Source: Pseudomonadota bacterium (GTDB lineage Bacteria; Pseudomonadota; Gammaproteobacteria; Steroidobacterales; Steroidobacteraceae). Taken from it: DNA of 64,000 nucleotides. The notes below the pieces were generated by a model. It was not told the origin of the DNA. It worked only from the letters and a program-made list of their open reading frames with translations, and ran no database searches. This document shows, piece after piece, positions 25,034 through 33,970 of this stretch. Position numbers and translations under genes: made by a program. Where the stretch lies: positions 1-64,000 of the forward strand of contig JAJZSQ010000003.1 of NCBI GenBank assembly GCA_021849615.1, given 5' to 3'. Each line of letters opens with the position of its first letter. Positions within the stretch are counted from its first letter, which is position 1.

Positions 25034-26648
25034 GGTCCGCGATGTCGTGGTGGTCGGGGGCGGCCACAATGGGCTGGTGTGCGCAGCTTATCTGGCGCAG
25101 GCCGGACTGAAGGTGACCGTCCTCGAGCGCCGGACGGTGGTCGGGGGCGCGGCGGTCACGGAGGAGTTTCATCCGGGCTTTCGCAACTCGGTGGCGGCGT
25201 ACACCGTGTCGCTGCTCAATCCGAAGGTGATTCGCGACCTCAAGTTGCACGAGCACGGTCTGCGCATCGTCGAGCGCCGGCTGGCCAACTTCCTGCCGAC
25301 TTCGGACGGCCGCTATCTGTGCAGCGGGGCGGGGCGTACCCGGGGCGAAGTTGCCAAATTTTCTGCCGCGGATGCCGAGCGGCTCGAAGGCTACGGCGAG
25401 CGCCTGGAGAGAATCGCGGACGTGCTGCGCGAGCTGGTGCTGCAGACTCCGCCGAATGTGGTGTCGGGGAGTTGGACCGCAGCGATTCCCGAATTGCTCC
25501 GTACGGCGCGGCTCGGTTCGCGTCTCGGGCGACTCGACATGGACTCGCGGCGTGAACTGCTGCGGCTGTTTGCGACCTCCGCCGGCGATTATCTCGATGA
25601 CTGGTTCGAAAGTGATCCGATCAAGGCGCTGTATGGCTTCGACGGCATCGTCGGGCATTACGCCAGTCCGTACAGCGCCGGATCGGCGTACGTGCTGCTG
25701 CACCATTGCTTCGGCGAAGTGAACGGGAAGAAGGGCGCCTGGGGCCATGCGGTGGGCGGCATGGGTGCGATCACCCAGGCGATGGCCAAGTCGGCCGCGG
25801 CCCGCGGCGTCGACATCCGTGTCGGCTGTGGTGTACGTGAAGTGATCGTGGAGCAGGGGCGCGCGGTCGGTGTGGTCACTGCGGACGGACAGACCGTGCG
25901 GGCGGCGGCGGTGGTCTCGAATCTCAATCCCAAGCTCCTCTATCACAGTCTGATCGACCCGGCGGTCCTGCCGAAGCCGTTTCTCGAGCGCATCGGTCAG
26001 TGGCGGTGCGGATCGGGGACCTTCCGCATGAACGTTGCACTGTCGGAGTTGCCGGATTTCACCTGCCTCCCGGGCACAGCCGTCGCCGACCATCACACCG
26101 CGGGCATCATCCTGGCGCCGACGCTCGGCTACATGGAGCAGGCCTACTTCGATGCGCGTACCGGCGGCTGGTCGCGCAAGCCCATCGTCGAGATGGTGAT
26201 CCCCTCGACGCTGGATGATTCGCTCGCCCCGCCCGGAGGGCATGTGGCGAGTCTGTTCTGCCAGCACGTCGCGCCGGAATTGCCCAATGGCGCCTCTTGG
26301 GACGATCACCGCGAGCAGGTTGCCGATCTGATGATCGAGACGGTGAACCAGCATGCCCCGAATTTCAAACGGTCCGTGCTCGGGCGGCAGATCATGAGTC
26401 CTTTGGATCTGGAGCGCACGTTCGGGTTGATCGGCGGGGACATCTTCCACGGCCGACTGCAGCTCGACCAGATGTTCTCCGCCCGCCCGATGCTCGGGTA
26501 TGGAAATTATCGCGGGCCCCTGCGCGGGCTGTACCTGTGCGGATCGGGGACGCATCCCGGAGGCGGTGTCACCGGCGCGCCGGGCCACAACGCCGCCCGG
26601 GAGATCATGAGCGACTTTCGCCGCAGGCGCCTGCGCCGAAGCGGTTGA
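25023..26648 (+). CDS. FAD-dependent oxidoreductase, phytoene-desaturase/PYROXD2-like
   Basis: 541 aa starting at ATG 25023, inside the end of the Rieske gene, so the two are translationally coupled. 'DVVVVGGGHNGLVCAAYLAQAGLKVTVLERR' is the N-terminal FAD-binding GxGxxG fold. 'GGAAVTEEFHPGFRNSVAAY' is typical of the PYROXD2/crtI-like amine-oxidase superfamily. The late 'LYLCGSGTHPGGGVTGAPGHNAA' is the second FAD-contact motif. Proteins of this type oxidise C-N or C-C bonds. Here it may process the product of the Rieske enzyme rather than feed it electrons, since no reductase iron-sulfur or NAD domain is visible. Confidence 0.85.
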   Translation: MTAEVRDVVVVGGGHNGLVCAAYLAQAGLKVTVLERRTVVGGAAVTEEFHPGFRNSVAAYTVSLLNPKVIRDLKLHEHGLRIVERRLANFLPTSDGRYLCSGAGRTRGEVAKFSAADAERLEGYGERLERIADVLRELVLQTPPNVVSGSWTAAIPELLRTARLGSRLGRLDMDSRRELLRLFATSAGDYLDDWFESDPIKALYGFDGIVGHYASPYSAGSAYVLLHHCFGEVNGKKGAWGHAVGGMGAITQAMAKSAAARGVDIRVGCGVREVIVEQGRAVGVVTADGQTVRAAAVVSNLNPKLLYHSLIDPAVLPKPFLERIGQWRCGSGTFRMNVALSELPDFTCLPGTAVADHHTAGIILAPTLGYMEQAYFDARTGGWSRKPIVEMVIPSTLDDSLAPPGGHVASLFCQHVAPELPNGASWDDHREQVADLMIETVNQHAPNFKRSVLGRQIMSPLDLERTFGLIGGDIFHGRLQLDQMFSARPMLGYGNYRGPLRGLYLCGSGTHPGGGVTGAPGHNAAREIMSDFRRRRLRRSG

Positions 26649-26653
26649 TCCGA

Positions 26654-26677
26654 GGCTCAGCGCTCCGGCGCTGAGCC
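26654..26677. terminator. Bidirectional hairpin terminator
   Basis: GGCTCAGCGC - TCCG - GCGCTGAGCC, a perfect 10-base-pair stem, lies between the convergent oxidoreductase and carboxylesterase genes that end at 26648 and 26692. Confidence 0.65.
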
Positions 26678-26691
26678 CCCGGCGAATTCAA

Positions 26692-28281
26692 TCAGTGCGA
26701 GCCGTTCATGCGCGCCAGCACGACTTTGCGGAACAGTCGGCATTGCGCGCGGCGGATGTGGCTGGCGTAGCCGAGCCGCCCGTTGGCCAACACCTCGACG
26801 TATCGGCCCGTGTGGCCGAAGGCCGGCCACGGGGGCAGCCCCGGCCCGTTGGGATTGCCGGTCCTGGCGAAATTCGTCCAATAGCGCTCGATCAGCCCCG
26901 AGAGCCGCAGGTCTTGCGCGCCGAAGCGGGCGCCGTCGAACCCGTGGGTCGGAAAATCCCCGAACACGTACGGCAGCTCCGTGGAATGGACCGCGAATGC
27001 GTGGCCCGGCAGCGGATGATCGAACTCATACTCATAGACGGGGTGGCGCGCCGCGACGTGCCAGCGGGCCTCCAGCACCGCTGGACACCTGAAGGGGTCA
27101 TCGGCGAGCAACTGGTTGATCGCGCTGCCGTACTTCGGGTCGCGGCGGCCCTGCCCGCCGTGCGCGAATCCGTAGAGAGCGAGCATCTGCGGTGCCAACG
27201 ATCCGGCCGCACTGCGGATGCTCGCGCGTACGACGCTCAGCGGCAGCGGGAAATTCATCTCCCGGGTGGTCGTGCCGAACAGCAGCGGTACGGGCGCCTC
27301 GTGTCCCGAGGCGAAGCTCATGAGCGGCACACGCCGGATCACCCAGCCGTCGACGTCCGGGAGCGGATACTGCCCGGAACCGCGCGGCAGCGCCGAGAGC
27401 TTGGCGAGCAGCGTCCGGGCCGGCATGCGGCGCAATTGGGCGATTCCGGCGGGCCCCGGCTTTGCACCCAAGGCCGCCACGAGGTGCGCCCCGGCGCGCT
27501 CCGCTTGCGCCAGTGGAGCGACCGGCGGGACGAACGGCGTGCCGCTTTCCTCAATCGCCTTCTGGAACAGTCCGCGCGCGCTCAAGGCCATGAGCAGTCC
27601 GGTGTCGGTGCCACCGGCAGACTGACCGAATACCGTGATGTTGTGCGGATCGCCACCGAAGCGCGCAATGTTTGCGCGCACCCAGCGCAGCGCGAGCATC
27701 TGATCCATCAGGCCATAGTCACCGGAGGCGTGGTGTGCAGACTCGCGGCTGAGCGCCGGATCGGCCAGAAATCCGAAGATGCCGAGCCGGTAATCGAGGG
27801 TGACGAGGATGACGCCGTGCTCGACCAGCGTGCCGAAGTTGTACAGCGGCCGTGTGCCGGTGCCACCGATGTTGGCGCCGCCGTGGATCCAGAACATCAC
27901 CGGCAAGGGCCGCTTCAGCGGCCACCGCGGCACGATCACATTCAGGTACAGGCAGTTCTCGCGGCCCGTGGCCGCAGCGCGCTCGTTCCAGGTGCCGAGC
28001 GGGGGTTGCAGGCAGGGCGCGCCGAAGCGCACTGCGATGCGCATGCCCCGCCAGGGCTTCACCGGCACTGGAGGCTTCCAGCGCAGCGGACCGACGGGCG
28101 GTTCGGCATACGGAATGCCGAGAAATTCAGCTCCTCCGCCGGGTCGCGGCCGACCGCGAAGCAGACCGTCTTCGGTGGACACGAGCGGTGCGCGCAAACC
28201 GACCGCAGCGTGACCGGGTGAGGCGCAGAGCACGCCGTAACTCAGGGCAATGGCCGCGAACATGCGCAGCGGACGCCTCAT
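26692..28281 (-). CDS. Secreted type-B carboxylesterase/lipase
   Basis: 529 aa from ATG 28281, where a Sec signal peptide begins (residues 1-25, ending GHA). 'VSTEDGLLRGRP...EFLGIPYAEPPVGPLRWKPP' is the type-B carboxylesterase N-terminal signature. 'ENCLYLNVIVPR' and 'MFWIHGGANIGG' (oxyanion hole) follow. 'ITVFGQSAGG' carries the Ser nucleophile, 'TTTREMNFP' probably the acid, and 'AVHSTELPYVFGD' the His. Length is normal for bacterial members. It would hydrolyse ester substrates in the periplasm or outside the cell. No operon partner; a long gap separates it from the OmpW gene. Confidence 0.9.
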   Translation of the reverse strand: MRRPLRMFAAIALSYGVLCASPGHAAVGLRAPLVSTEDGLLRGRPRPGGGAEFLGIPYAEPPVGPLRWKPPVPVKPWRGMRIAVRFGAPCLQPPLGTWNERAAATGRENCLYLNVIVPRWPLKRPLPVMFWIHGGANIGGTGTRPLYNFGTLVEHGVILVTLDYRLGIFGFLADPALSRESAHHASGDYGLMDQMLALRWVRANIARFGGDPHNITVFGQSAGGTDTGLLMALSARGLFQKAIEESGTPFVPPVAPLAQAERAGAHLVAALGAKPGPAGIAQLRRMPARTLLAKLSALPRGSGQYPLPDVDGWVIRRVPLMSFASGHEAPVPLLFGTTTREMNFPLPLSVVRASIRSAAGSLAPQMLALYGFAHGGQGRRDPKYGSAINQLLADDPFRCPAVLEARWHVAARHPVYEYEFDHPLPGHAFAVHSTELPYVFGDFPTHGFDGARFGAQDLRLSGLIERYWTNFARTGNPNGPGLPPWPAFGHTGRYVEVLANGRLGYASHIRRAQCRLFRKVVLARMNGSH

Positions 28282-28428
28282 GGTGAAATCCGCCTGGAAC
28301 ATGCGGCGCATGCCGCAGCGCGGCACTATAGCATGCGCACCCGTTGAACCCTGGCGGGTCGTATCGGCGCGCGGGTACGCAGTTCCCGCCCGAAACCAGT
28401 CTCGATCAACGTGCGGCGACTGGCGGTC

Positions 28429-29091
28429 TCAAGAGGCTTCCTCGCCGAAGCGGTAACCGATGCCGACACCGAACAACAGCGGGTCGAGCTGCGCGGCCGA
28501 GATTTTCACACCCCGGTATTTCACGTCCGAGCGGATCATGATCCACTTCAGGTCCATATTGAAATACCAGTGCGGCGCCAGGCGATAGTCGAATCCGGCC
28601 TGCGCGGCCGGACCGACGCTCGTCGAGTCGAGCTGCAGCGACCCGACGGTCGGGACGGTGAGGTGCACAGCGGAGATGAGCGTGAGATTGACGCCGAGGC
28701 CGACATAGGGCTGAAAGGCATCTTCGGGCAGAAAATCGTATTTCAACAGCAGCGTCGGCGGAAGATGTTTGAATGTGCCGAGCACGGTCGGACTGCCGAG
28801 CACGCTGTGCTGCAGCGTGACGGTCTGGGACTGTGGGTAGGTGAGCAGCAGTTCACCGGACCAGTGCGGGGTGAAGAAATACTCGACATCGAGATCCGGG
28901 ATCCATTTGCCGTTGATGCGGATCGCATCGGCGGGAATCCCGAGCGGAAGGTAGGCATCGGAGTGATTTTCAGGATCGAGATAGACGGCCCGCACCCGGA
29001 CTTCCCAGTGACCGTCTTGTGCGCTTGAGGGTCTTGCGGCGAGGGTGAGTATCGCCAACGCCGTGGCGGCGATGAGCATGACTCTGCGCAT
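28429..29091 (-). CDS. OmpW-family outer-membrane protein
   Basis: 220 aa from ATG 29091, which has an excellent AGGAGGAG ribosome site; the frame from 29184 is too long. Signal peptide 1-25 (ending SSA). 'WEVRVRAVYLDPENHSD' is the first strand of the eight-stranded OmpW barrel, 'FKHLPPTLLLKYDFLPEDAFQPYVGLGVNLT' is the family core, and 'DLKWIMIRSDVKY...LDPLLFGVGIGYRF' is the end. The barrel normally ends in Phe; here RFGEEAS adds a short tail. OmpW forms a narrow hydrophobic channel for small hydrophobic molecules. Confidence 0.93.
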   Translation of the reverse strand: MRRVMLIAATALAILTLAARPSSAQDGHWEVRVRAVYLDPENHSDAYLPLGIPADAIRINGKWIPDLDVEYFFTPHWSGELLLTYPQSQTVTLQHSVLGSPTVLGTFKHLPPTLLLKYDFLPEDAFQPYVGLGVNLTLISAVHLTVPTVGSLQLDSTSVGPAAQAGFDYRLAPHWYFNMDLKWIMIRSDVKYRGVKISAAQLDPLLFGVGIGYRFGEEAS

Positions 29092-29292
29092 GAAGACTCC
29101 TCCTGATGATGCCCTGGAGGAATGATGCGTGTGCGTGGATCGTGCCGGAATACGTGCTACTACGTGCCGAACTTCGGGTTGCACGAGCGATTCTGCCGGC
29201 CGACTGCGCAGCGCCGCAGCCGGGTCGCGCAGTCTTGATGTGCCGCGCGGGTCCTTGCGGCTACCTGGGGCTCTGATCCGGACCGACTGCGG

Positions 29293-32235
29293 TCATCCGA
29301 TGCGGTAATCCATGCTGGCGTAGACCGTCTGGCCGGGCGCGCGATAGATCGACGGATCGTAGTGCGATGGCTGTGTGATCGAGACCGGCGGCGCGGTGCC
29401 GAACAGGTTGTCGACGCCGGCGGTCACGGTCAGTCGGTGCGTGAACCGATAATCGAGGTATACGTCCTGATACAGAGTCGTGCCGAGATGATTGCGGGAG
29501 AGACTGGGGTTACTCGGGTCCGGCTCGGAACACAGACCGAGTGCGGTGTAGCTGTACGGTGTGCCGTCGTAGCGGTCGGTGCAGGCTTCGCTCATCGGGC
29601 CGATGGCCGTGACCTGCCAGCCGGCATCCCAGGGGCCGCGCGTCCATTCGAGCATTGCGGTGCCGCCCCAGCTTGGAATACCGCTCGGGGAGCCCGAGCC
29701 CAGTTCGACGCCGGCGAGCTCCTGCACCGTCATGCCATGGCTCGTCGCAGTCGCGATGGTGTAGTGGTGGGTCCAGGCGAGGTCGCTGCGTACGCTGAAT
29801 CGGCCAATTGCCGTCCGCCACGCATACTGCAGTCCGCCGGTCAGCCAGTCGGTGAAGATACTCTGGTCGTTGGTCGCCTGAGTCGAAATGACCAGCAGTT
29901 GCCCGTCTGGTGCGCGGTCGATGCCCGCGCAGGACGATGCACTGCCGAGGTCGTAGCAGTCGAGCAACGTCTGTTGTGCGCTGAGGCGGCCGATCGCGTG
30001 GTTGATCCTGATGCGGTAGTACGCGACGTTCAACGACAACCCCGGCACGGACCGGGGCGTCCATTTGGCGCTGAGCCAGGCGTTCTCGCTGCGTTCGGCC
30101 TGTAAGGCGGGATTGCCGACCTTCAAGTTCTGCACCTGGTTGTTCGTCTGGATGTAGCCGGCGGGGATGCCCGCTGCGGTGCATGCCGCTGCAACGGCTG
30201 GTGCGACCACCCCCGCACCGTAGTTGTTGCAGGGGTCGCTGATCGTGGCGGCGGCGCCGGGCATGGATTGTCCGAGCTCACGCAGATCCGGCGTGCGAAA
30301 TCCCTGTGTCCAACCGGCTTGCAACGTCAGATCGGCGCGGGCATCGAAGGTGAGAGTGGCTTCGGCGACATGGCCGGTGCCCGTATCCGAATAGCGGTAG
30401 ACACGCATGCCGGCACCGAGTGTGAGGGCGTGAACGCCGCCGATGATCGGGACGATGCTCTGGGCCCACAGGGCATTGCCCGTGTAACCGCCGATGTAAG
30501 CCGGGACCTGCAGCATCGGCACGGCGCTGTCGATCCCCTGGCTCGCCGCCGGATCGGGCGTGAAATCTCCGTGCCGCGCCAGATACTGGTAGCCGACGCC
30601 GAGGGCGAGCGGACCGCCCGGCAGGTCAAGAAGCCTGCGCTCAGCGAGCTTTACGTTCAGCGTCTGGAGCGAATTGGCGATCTGATTGTGTTCGGGAAGG
30701 CCAATGAACTGGAGCATTGCCGCGGTCATGCCGCCTGGTCCGCCGAAAAGGTTCAGGGGCGTGCACTGTGGTACCGCAGCGCAGACCGTCGGGCTGGCGA
30801 GTGCGAGGGCGAGATTGTTCAGGTTGATCCGCCCCTGATTCTGGTTGTCGACGCGACTGGACGACCAGAGATACTGAATATGCCAGCGCCAGGGTGAGCG
30901 CTCGCCACGCCCCAGACTGCCGGTGAGCGAGACGGTGGCGCGGTAGGTGTCGGACCGGTCGTGAAACACGACCGGTCCGAGTCCGGTAAATCGTTGCGAC
31001 AGGGTGAGCAGGTTGGCGTTGGCACCGCTCGCGTCGAGTGCCATTGCGAACGGGTTGTACGGCTGGTTCGCGCTGACGGAGATCGGCAGGCCGGAAGTGC
31101 CGAGGGTGATCGTGCTCGGGGCTCCGGACTGGCTCGCGGTGCGCCGGCCGACGAACACGCTCGCATCAGCCCGCACGCCGCCGCCGAGGTCATGGAAGCC
31201 GCTGACGTAAAAGCCCCACTGCTTCAAGGGCATGATCAGATCGTTGTAGGGCAGGGTGTTGAACGCCTGGCTGGCGCTGAACGGCACGTAGCCGCCGCTG
31301 GCAGCAGGTGAGGCCGTCAGGTTACACAGACGCGAGCCGGTGCTCTGCACCGGGCAGAGGCTCGAGTTCGCGTAAGGACCGCTGGTCGGCACAAACGTGA
31401 ATTGTCCATACGGCGTGATGGGGCTCTCGCGGGTGGTGCCGGTGCCTGCCAGGGGTGCGCCGGTGAGCTTGCGTGCCGCGCTCGAGACACCGTTCTGGTC
31501 CGACCAGCTGAGCAGTGCCATCAGCCCTGAGGACGTGTCGCGCCGGCCGAGCGCCAGACTCGCCCAGGTGCGCTGCCCATCCCAGTGGCCGTTGCCGTGC
31601 GACATACCCGTGCCGGCTGAGGTCATGACGCCGTTGAACGAGGGTACGGTGATGATGTTGACCACGCCGGCGATCGCGCCGTCGCCGTACGCGACCGAGC
31701 CGCGGGCCGGATAGACCTCGATCTTCTGGATCAGCGCCACCGGAAAGGTCGACAGATCCGTGTCGCCTTGAAACCCCTGGATCCAGCGTTGCCCATTGAC
31801 GAGGATCACCACCCGCGAGTTGGTCAGATCGAACAGATCTGCGCTCTGTTCCCCGCCGTTGGTGAACTTGCTCGTCTTGCCCGTGCCGAGCCCGTTGGAG
31901 CTGCCGAACAGCGGCATCAGTCGCAGTGCCTGCCCGAGGTTCTCCACGCCGAGGTTGTGCAGTGCCGTGGCCGTGAGCACCTTCACGGGCGCATGTGTCT
32001 GCAGTCCGAGTACCGACGGCTGGCGAGCCTCGATCAGGACCGGGCCGATCTGCGCGGCGGCCGGTCCCTGCTGCGTGGCAGCCGCGGCGTGGTGCGAGAG
32101 AAGCGCGACGCATAGTGCCAGGAGTGATCGACGCCACCTCGCGGGTCTGTGACGCTTCGGGACCGCCCCATGGGCCGGTATGCCCATAGGAGAAGCAGCT
32201 GCAGCGGACGGCACAGCGCCGAGTGGATGGGGCAT
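29293..32235 (-). CDS. TonB-dependent receptor
   Basis: 980 aa from ATG 32235, with AGGGAG upstream. The track's start at 32238 is a TTG one codon earlier. An unusually long N-terminus of about 30 residues precedes the signal peptide hydrophobic core ('SLLALCVALLSHHAAAA'). The plug domain (about 65-190) has 'LGQALRLMPLF', 'VVILVNGQRWIQGF', 'VALIQKIEVYPARGSVAYGDGAIAGVVNIIT'. A 22-strand barrel follows ('TLQAGWTQGFRTPDLRELG' and 'DYRFTHRLTVTAGVDNLFG' near the end). It imports a bulky ligand using TonB energy. No Fur-box, siderophore or SusD gene is nearby, so the ligand is unknown. The promoter region is shared with the divergent blaI-like gene. Confidence 0.93.
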   Translation of the reverse strand: MPHPLGAVPSAAAASPMGIPAHGAVPKRHRPARWRRSLLALCVALLSHHAAAATQQGPAAAQIGPVLIEARQPSVLGLQTHAPVKVLTATALHNLGVENLGQALRLMPLFGSSNGLGTGKTSKFTNGGEQSADLFDLTNSRVVILVNGQRWIQGFQGDTDLSTFPVALIQKIEVYPARGSVAYGDGAIAGVVNIITVPSFNGVMTSAGTGMSHGNGHWDGQRTWASLALGRRDTSSGLMALLSWSDQNGVSSAARKLTGAPLAGTGTTRESPITPYGQFTFVPTSGPYANSSLCPVQSTGSRLCNLTASPAASGGYVPFSASQAFNTLPYNDLIMPLKQWGFYVSGFHDLGGGVRADASVFVGRRTASQSGAPSTITLGTSGLPISVSANQPYNPFAMALDASGANANLLTLSQRFTGLGPVVFHDRSDTYRATVSLTGSLGRGERSPWRWHIQYLWSSSRVDNQNQGRINLNNLALALASPTVCAAVPQCTPLNLFGGPGGMTAAMLQFIGLPEHNQIANSLQTLNVKLAERRLLDLPGGPLALGVGYQYLARHGDFTPDPAASQGIDSAVPMLQVPAYIGGYTGNALWAQSIVPIIGGVHALTLGAGMRVYRYSDTGTGHVAEATLTFDARADLTLQAGWTQGFRTPDLRELGQSMPGAAATISDPCNNYGAGVVAPAVAAACTAAGIPAGYIQTNNQVQNLKVGNPALQAERSENAWLSAKWTPRSVPGLSLNVAYYRIRINHAIGRLSAQQTLLDCYDLGSASSCAGIDRAPDGQLLVISTQATNDQSIFTDWLTGGLQYAWRTAIGRFSVRSDLAWTHHYTIATATSHGMTVQELAGVELGSGSPSGIPSWGGTAMLEWTRGPWDAGWQVTAIGPMSEACTDRYDGTPYSYTALGLCSEPDPSNPSLSRNHLGTTLYQDVYLDYRFTHRLTVTAGVDNLFGTAPPVSITQPSHYDPSIYRAPGQTVYASMDYRIG

Positions 32236-32375
32236 CAAATTCTCCCTGCAAGGCGGACGCTGCGCCGGCGATCAGCAGTGCGCGGCAGCGATTTCTTGGA
32301 GTGCGGGCGAACGAGCCCCGCGCATGCGCCGTAACGGGCATCACTGTGAAGAAGTGTAAAGAGCCACCGGGCTCT

Positions 32376-32393
32376 ACTACCAGGGATCGTAGT
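32376..32393. promoter_or_regulatory. Candidate BlaI-type operator
   Basis: ACTAC-CAGGGATC-GTAGT is an inverted repeat in the 230-base region between the TonB receptor and the blaI-like gene. BlaI/MecI repressors recognise ACTAC...GTAGT-type dyads, though the known examples have a shorter centre. A GAGCC-ACCG-GGCTC hairpin lies directly to the left (32361-32374). Confidence 0.45.
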
Positions 32394-32465
32394 TGCACGC
32401 CGGGCCGGCAGTGCAACCCGGGCATTGCAGACTGGACGGGAACTTGCGAGGCTTCGGCTGCGGCG

Positions 32466-32897
32466 ATGGGTCGCAGCGGTACGGGGGCCGGGGTACGCGT
32501 GGACGATCGGGTCGAACTGGGGCCACTCGAGCGTCGGGTGCTCGCCGTGCTCTGGGAGCGGGGGCGGGCCGCAACGGTGCGCCATGTGCATGCGTCCTTC
32601 CCGCAACTGGCGTACACGACCCTCATGACGACGCTCGATCGTCTGTACCGCAAGGGGGTGCTGCGCCGCTGCCGGCTCGGGCGGGCCTTCGGATACGAAC
32701 CGCGGTGCACGCGCGATGAATGGCTCGGTCAGAGGATGTCCGGGCAGGTCATCGATCTGCTCGGGGCCTGCCGCGACAGTTCGATGCTGCTCTCCACGCT
32801 GGTGCAGGCCGTCGGCCACGCCGACGCCGAACTGCTCGATGAACTCGAGGCGCTGGTGCACGCCGAGCGGCAGCGGCTGCGGGGAGCGGGCCGATGA
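32466..32897 (+). CDS. BlaI/MecI-family winged-helix repressor
   Basis: 143 aa from ATG 32466. The winged-helix domain 'LGPLERRVLAVLWERGRAATVRHVHASFPQLAYTTLMTTLDRLYRKGVLRR' is the BlaI DNA-binding domain. The C-terminal helices ('MSGQVIDLLGACRDSSMLLSTLVQAVGHADAELLDELEALV') make the dimer. BlaI proteins are inactivated by cleavage by a partner M56 protease. That partner follows with a 4-base ATGA overlap. No beta-lactamase is present, so the pair probably senses something else. Confidence 0.9.
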   Translation: MGRSGTGAGVRVDDRVELGPLERRVLAVLWERGRAATVRHVHASFPQLAYTTLMTTLDRLYRKGVLRRCRLGRAFGYEPRCTRDEWLGQRMSGQVIDLLGACRDSSMLLSTLVQAVGHADAELLDELEALVHAERQRLRGAGR

Positions 32898-33832
32898 GTT
32901 TTCCGACCACCCTCGTGCTGGTGCTCCTGGCGAGCTACGGTTTGTGCAATCTGCTGCTGTCGGTGGCCGTGGGCGCGCTCTGGCGGGCAGGGGGATTTTT
33001 GCCGCTGAAGCGCGCCGATGCGCTGCTCGCCCTGCGGTTGCTGCCGGCGGCGGGCTCGGCGCTTGCGGTGCTCACCGTCGTGCTGCCGGCATTTCTTCTC
33101 TATGAGCCGGCGCACGCCGACGATAAGCCCGGAGCGCTACTGGTGGTGGCGGCGGGACTGGCGTTGCTCGTGATTTTTGACGGAATCCGGCGGGCCGCTC
33201 GGGCCGCCCGGGCCGCTAGCGCCCTGGTGCGCAGCGCCCCGTCGCTGCGGACCGAGGCGTTCGAAGATGGCGCGCAGGTCAGCCTGGTGAACCTGTCCGA
33301 GCCGGTGGTGGCGGTGGTCGGCGGCTGGCGGCAGCGCATCGTGGCGGCGCACTGCGTGGCGGCGGCCTGCGACGGCGAGGAGTTCCGGCAGGTCGTGGCG
33401 CACGAGACGGCGCACATCGATGCCCGGGACAACCTGAAGCTGCTCGCGTTGCTCGCCGTGCCGGACGTGCTTGCCTGGATGCCCGCAGGCCGGGCCTTGA
33501 ATGCCCAGTGGCAGGCGGCCGCCGAGATCGAGGCCGATGAGCGCGCGAGCGGTGCCGATCCGCACAAGCGCGTCGCGCTGGCGTCCGCGCTGATCAAGGT
33601 GGCGCGCCTGGCGATCGCCGGTCCGCGCTCGGCACGCGGCGCGCACGCTGACGGACCCGGCGACGGACTCGAACAGCGGATCAAGCGCCTGCTGGCGCCG
33701 CCTGCGGGCGGTGCCCCGGCGTTCCCCGGCCGGCGCATTGCGACCTCCGCGCTGCTGGTGCCGCTGCTCGCCGTGCCGCTCTACGCCTTCGTCCACCGGG
33801 TCATCGAGTTCCTGGTCGCCTTCGGCCGCTGA
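32894..33832 (+). CDS. M56-family membrane metalloprotease (BlaR1-like without penicillin-binding domain)
   Basis: 312 aa. Four probable helices: residues about 8-30, 42-72, 78-98, and near the C-terminus. 'VVAHETAHIDARDN' contains HExxH, the zinc ligands and catalytic Glu of M56 peptidases. 'AEIEADERASGADP' supplies the third ligand region. Unlike BlaR1 it has no extracellular sensor domain, so the signal could be sensed by the membrane part or by an interacting protein. Overlap of start and stop (ATGA) couples it to the repressor, its expected substrate. Confidence 0.88.
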   Translation: MSFPTTLVLVLLASYGLCNLLLSVAVGALWRAGGFLPLKRADALLALRLLPAAGSALAVLTVVLPAFLLYEPAHADDKPGALLVVAAGLALLVIFDGIRRAARAARAASALVRSAPSLRTEAFEDGAQVSLVNLSEPVVAVVGGWRQRIVAAHCVAAACDGEEFRQVVAHETAHIDARDNLKLLALLAVPDVLAWMPAGRALNAQWQAAAEIEADERASGADPHKRVALASALIKVARLAIAGPRSARGAHADGPGDGLEQRIKRLLAPPAGGAPAFPGRRIATSALLVPLLAVPLYAFVHRVIEFLVAFGR

Positions 33833-33842
33833 GCGGCCGAAG
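33820..33842 (+). terminator. Hairpin whose loop is the M56 stop codon
   Basis: CTTCGGCCGC - TGA - GCGGCCGAAG: a perfect 10-base-pair stem closes exactly on the stop codon. It probably ends the blaI-M56 transcript before the next gene. Confidence 0.6.
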
Positions 33843-33970
33843 AGGGCAGCCGGTCATCGGCCTGTCATTTATCGTCAGTACCCTCGCGCAGCGCCAGTTG
33901 TTCCCGCGCACCGCGGCTGCCCCGCCGCAGGCCGGGTGCGGCGGCTCGTTCCTACTGGAGAGACGACACA

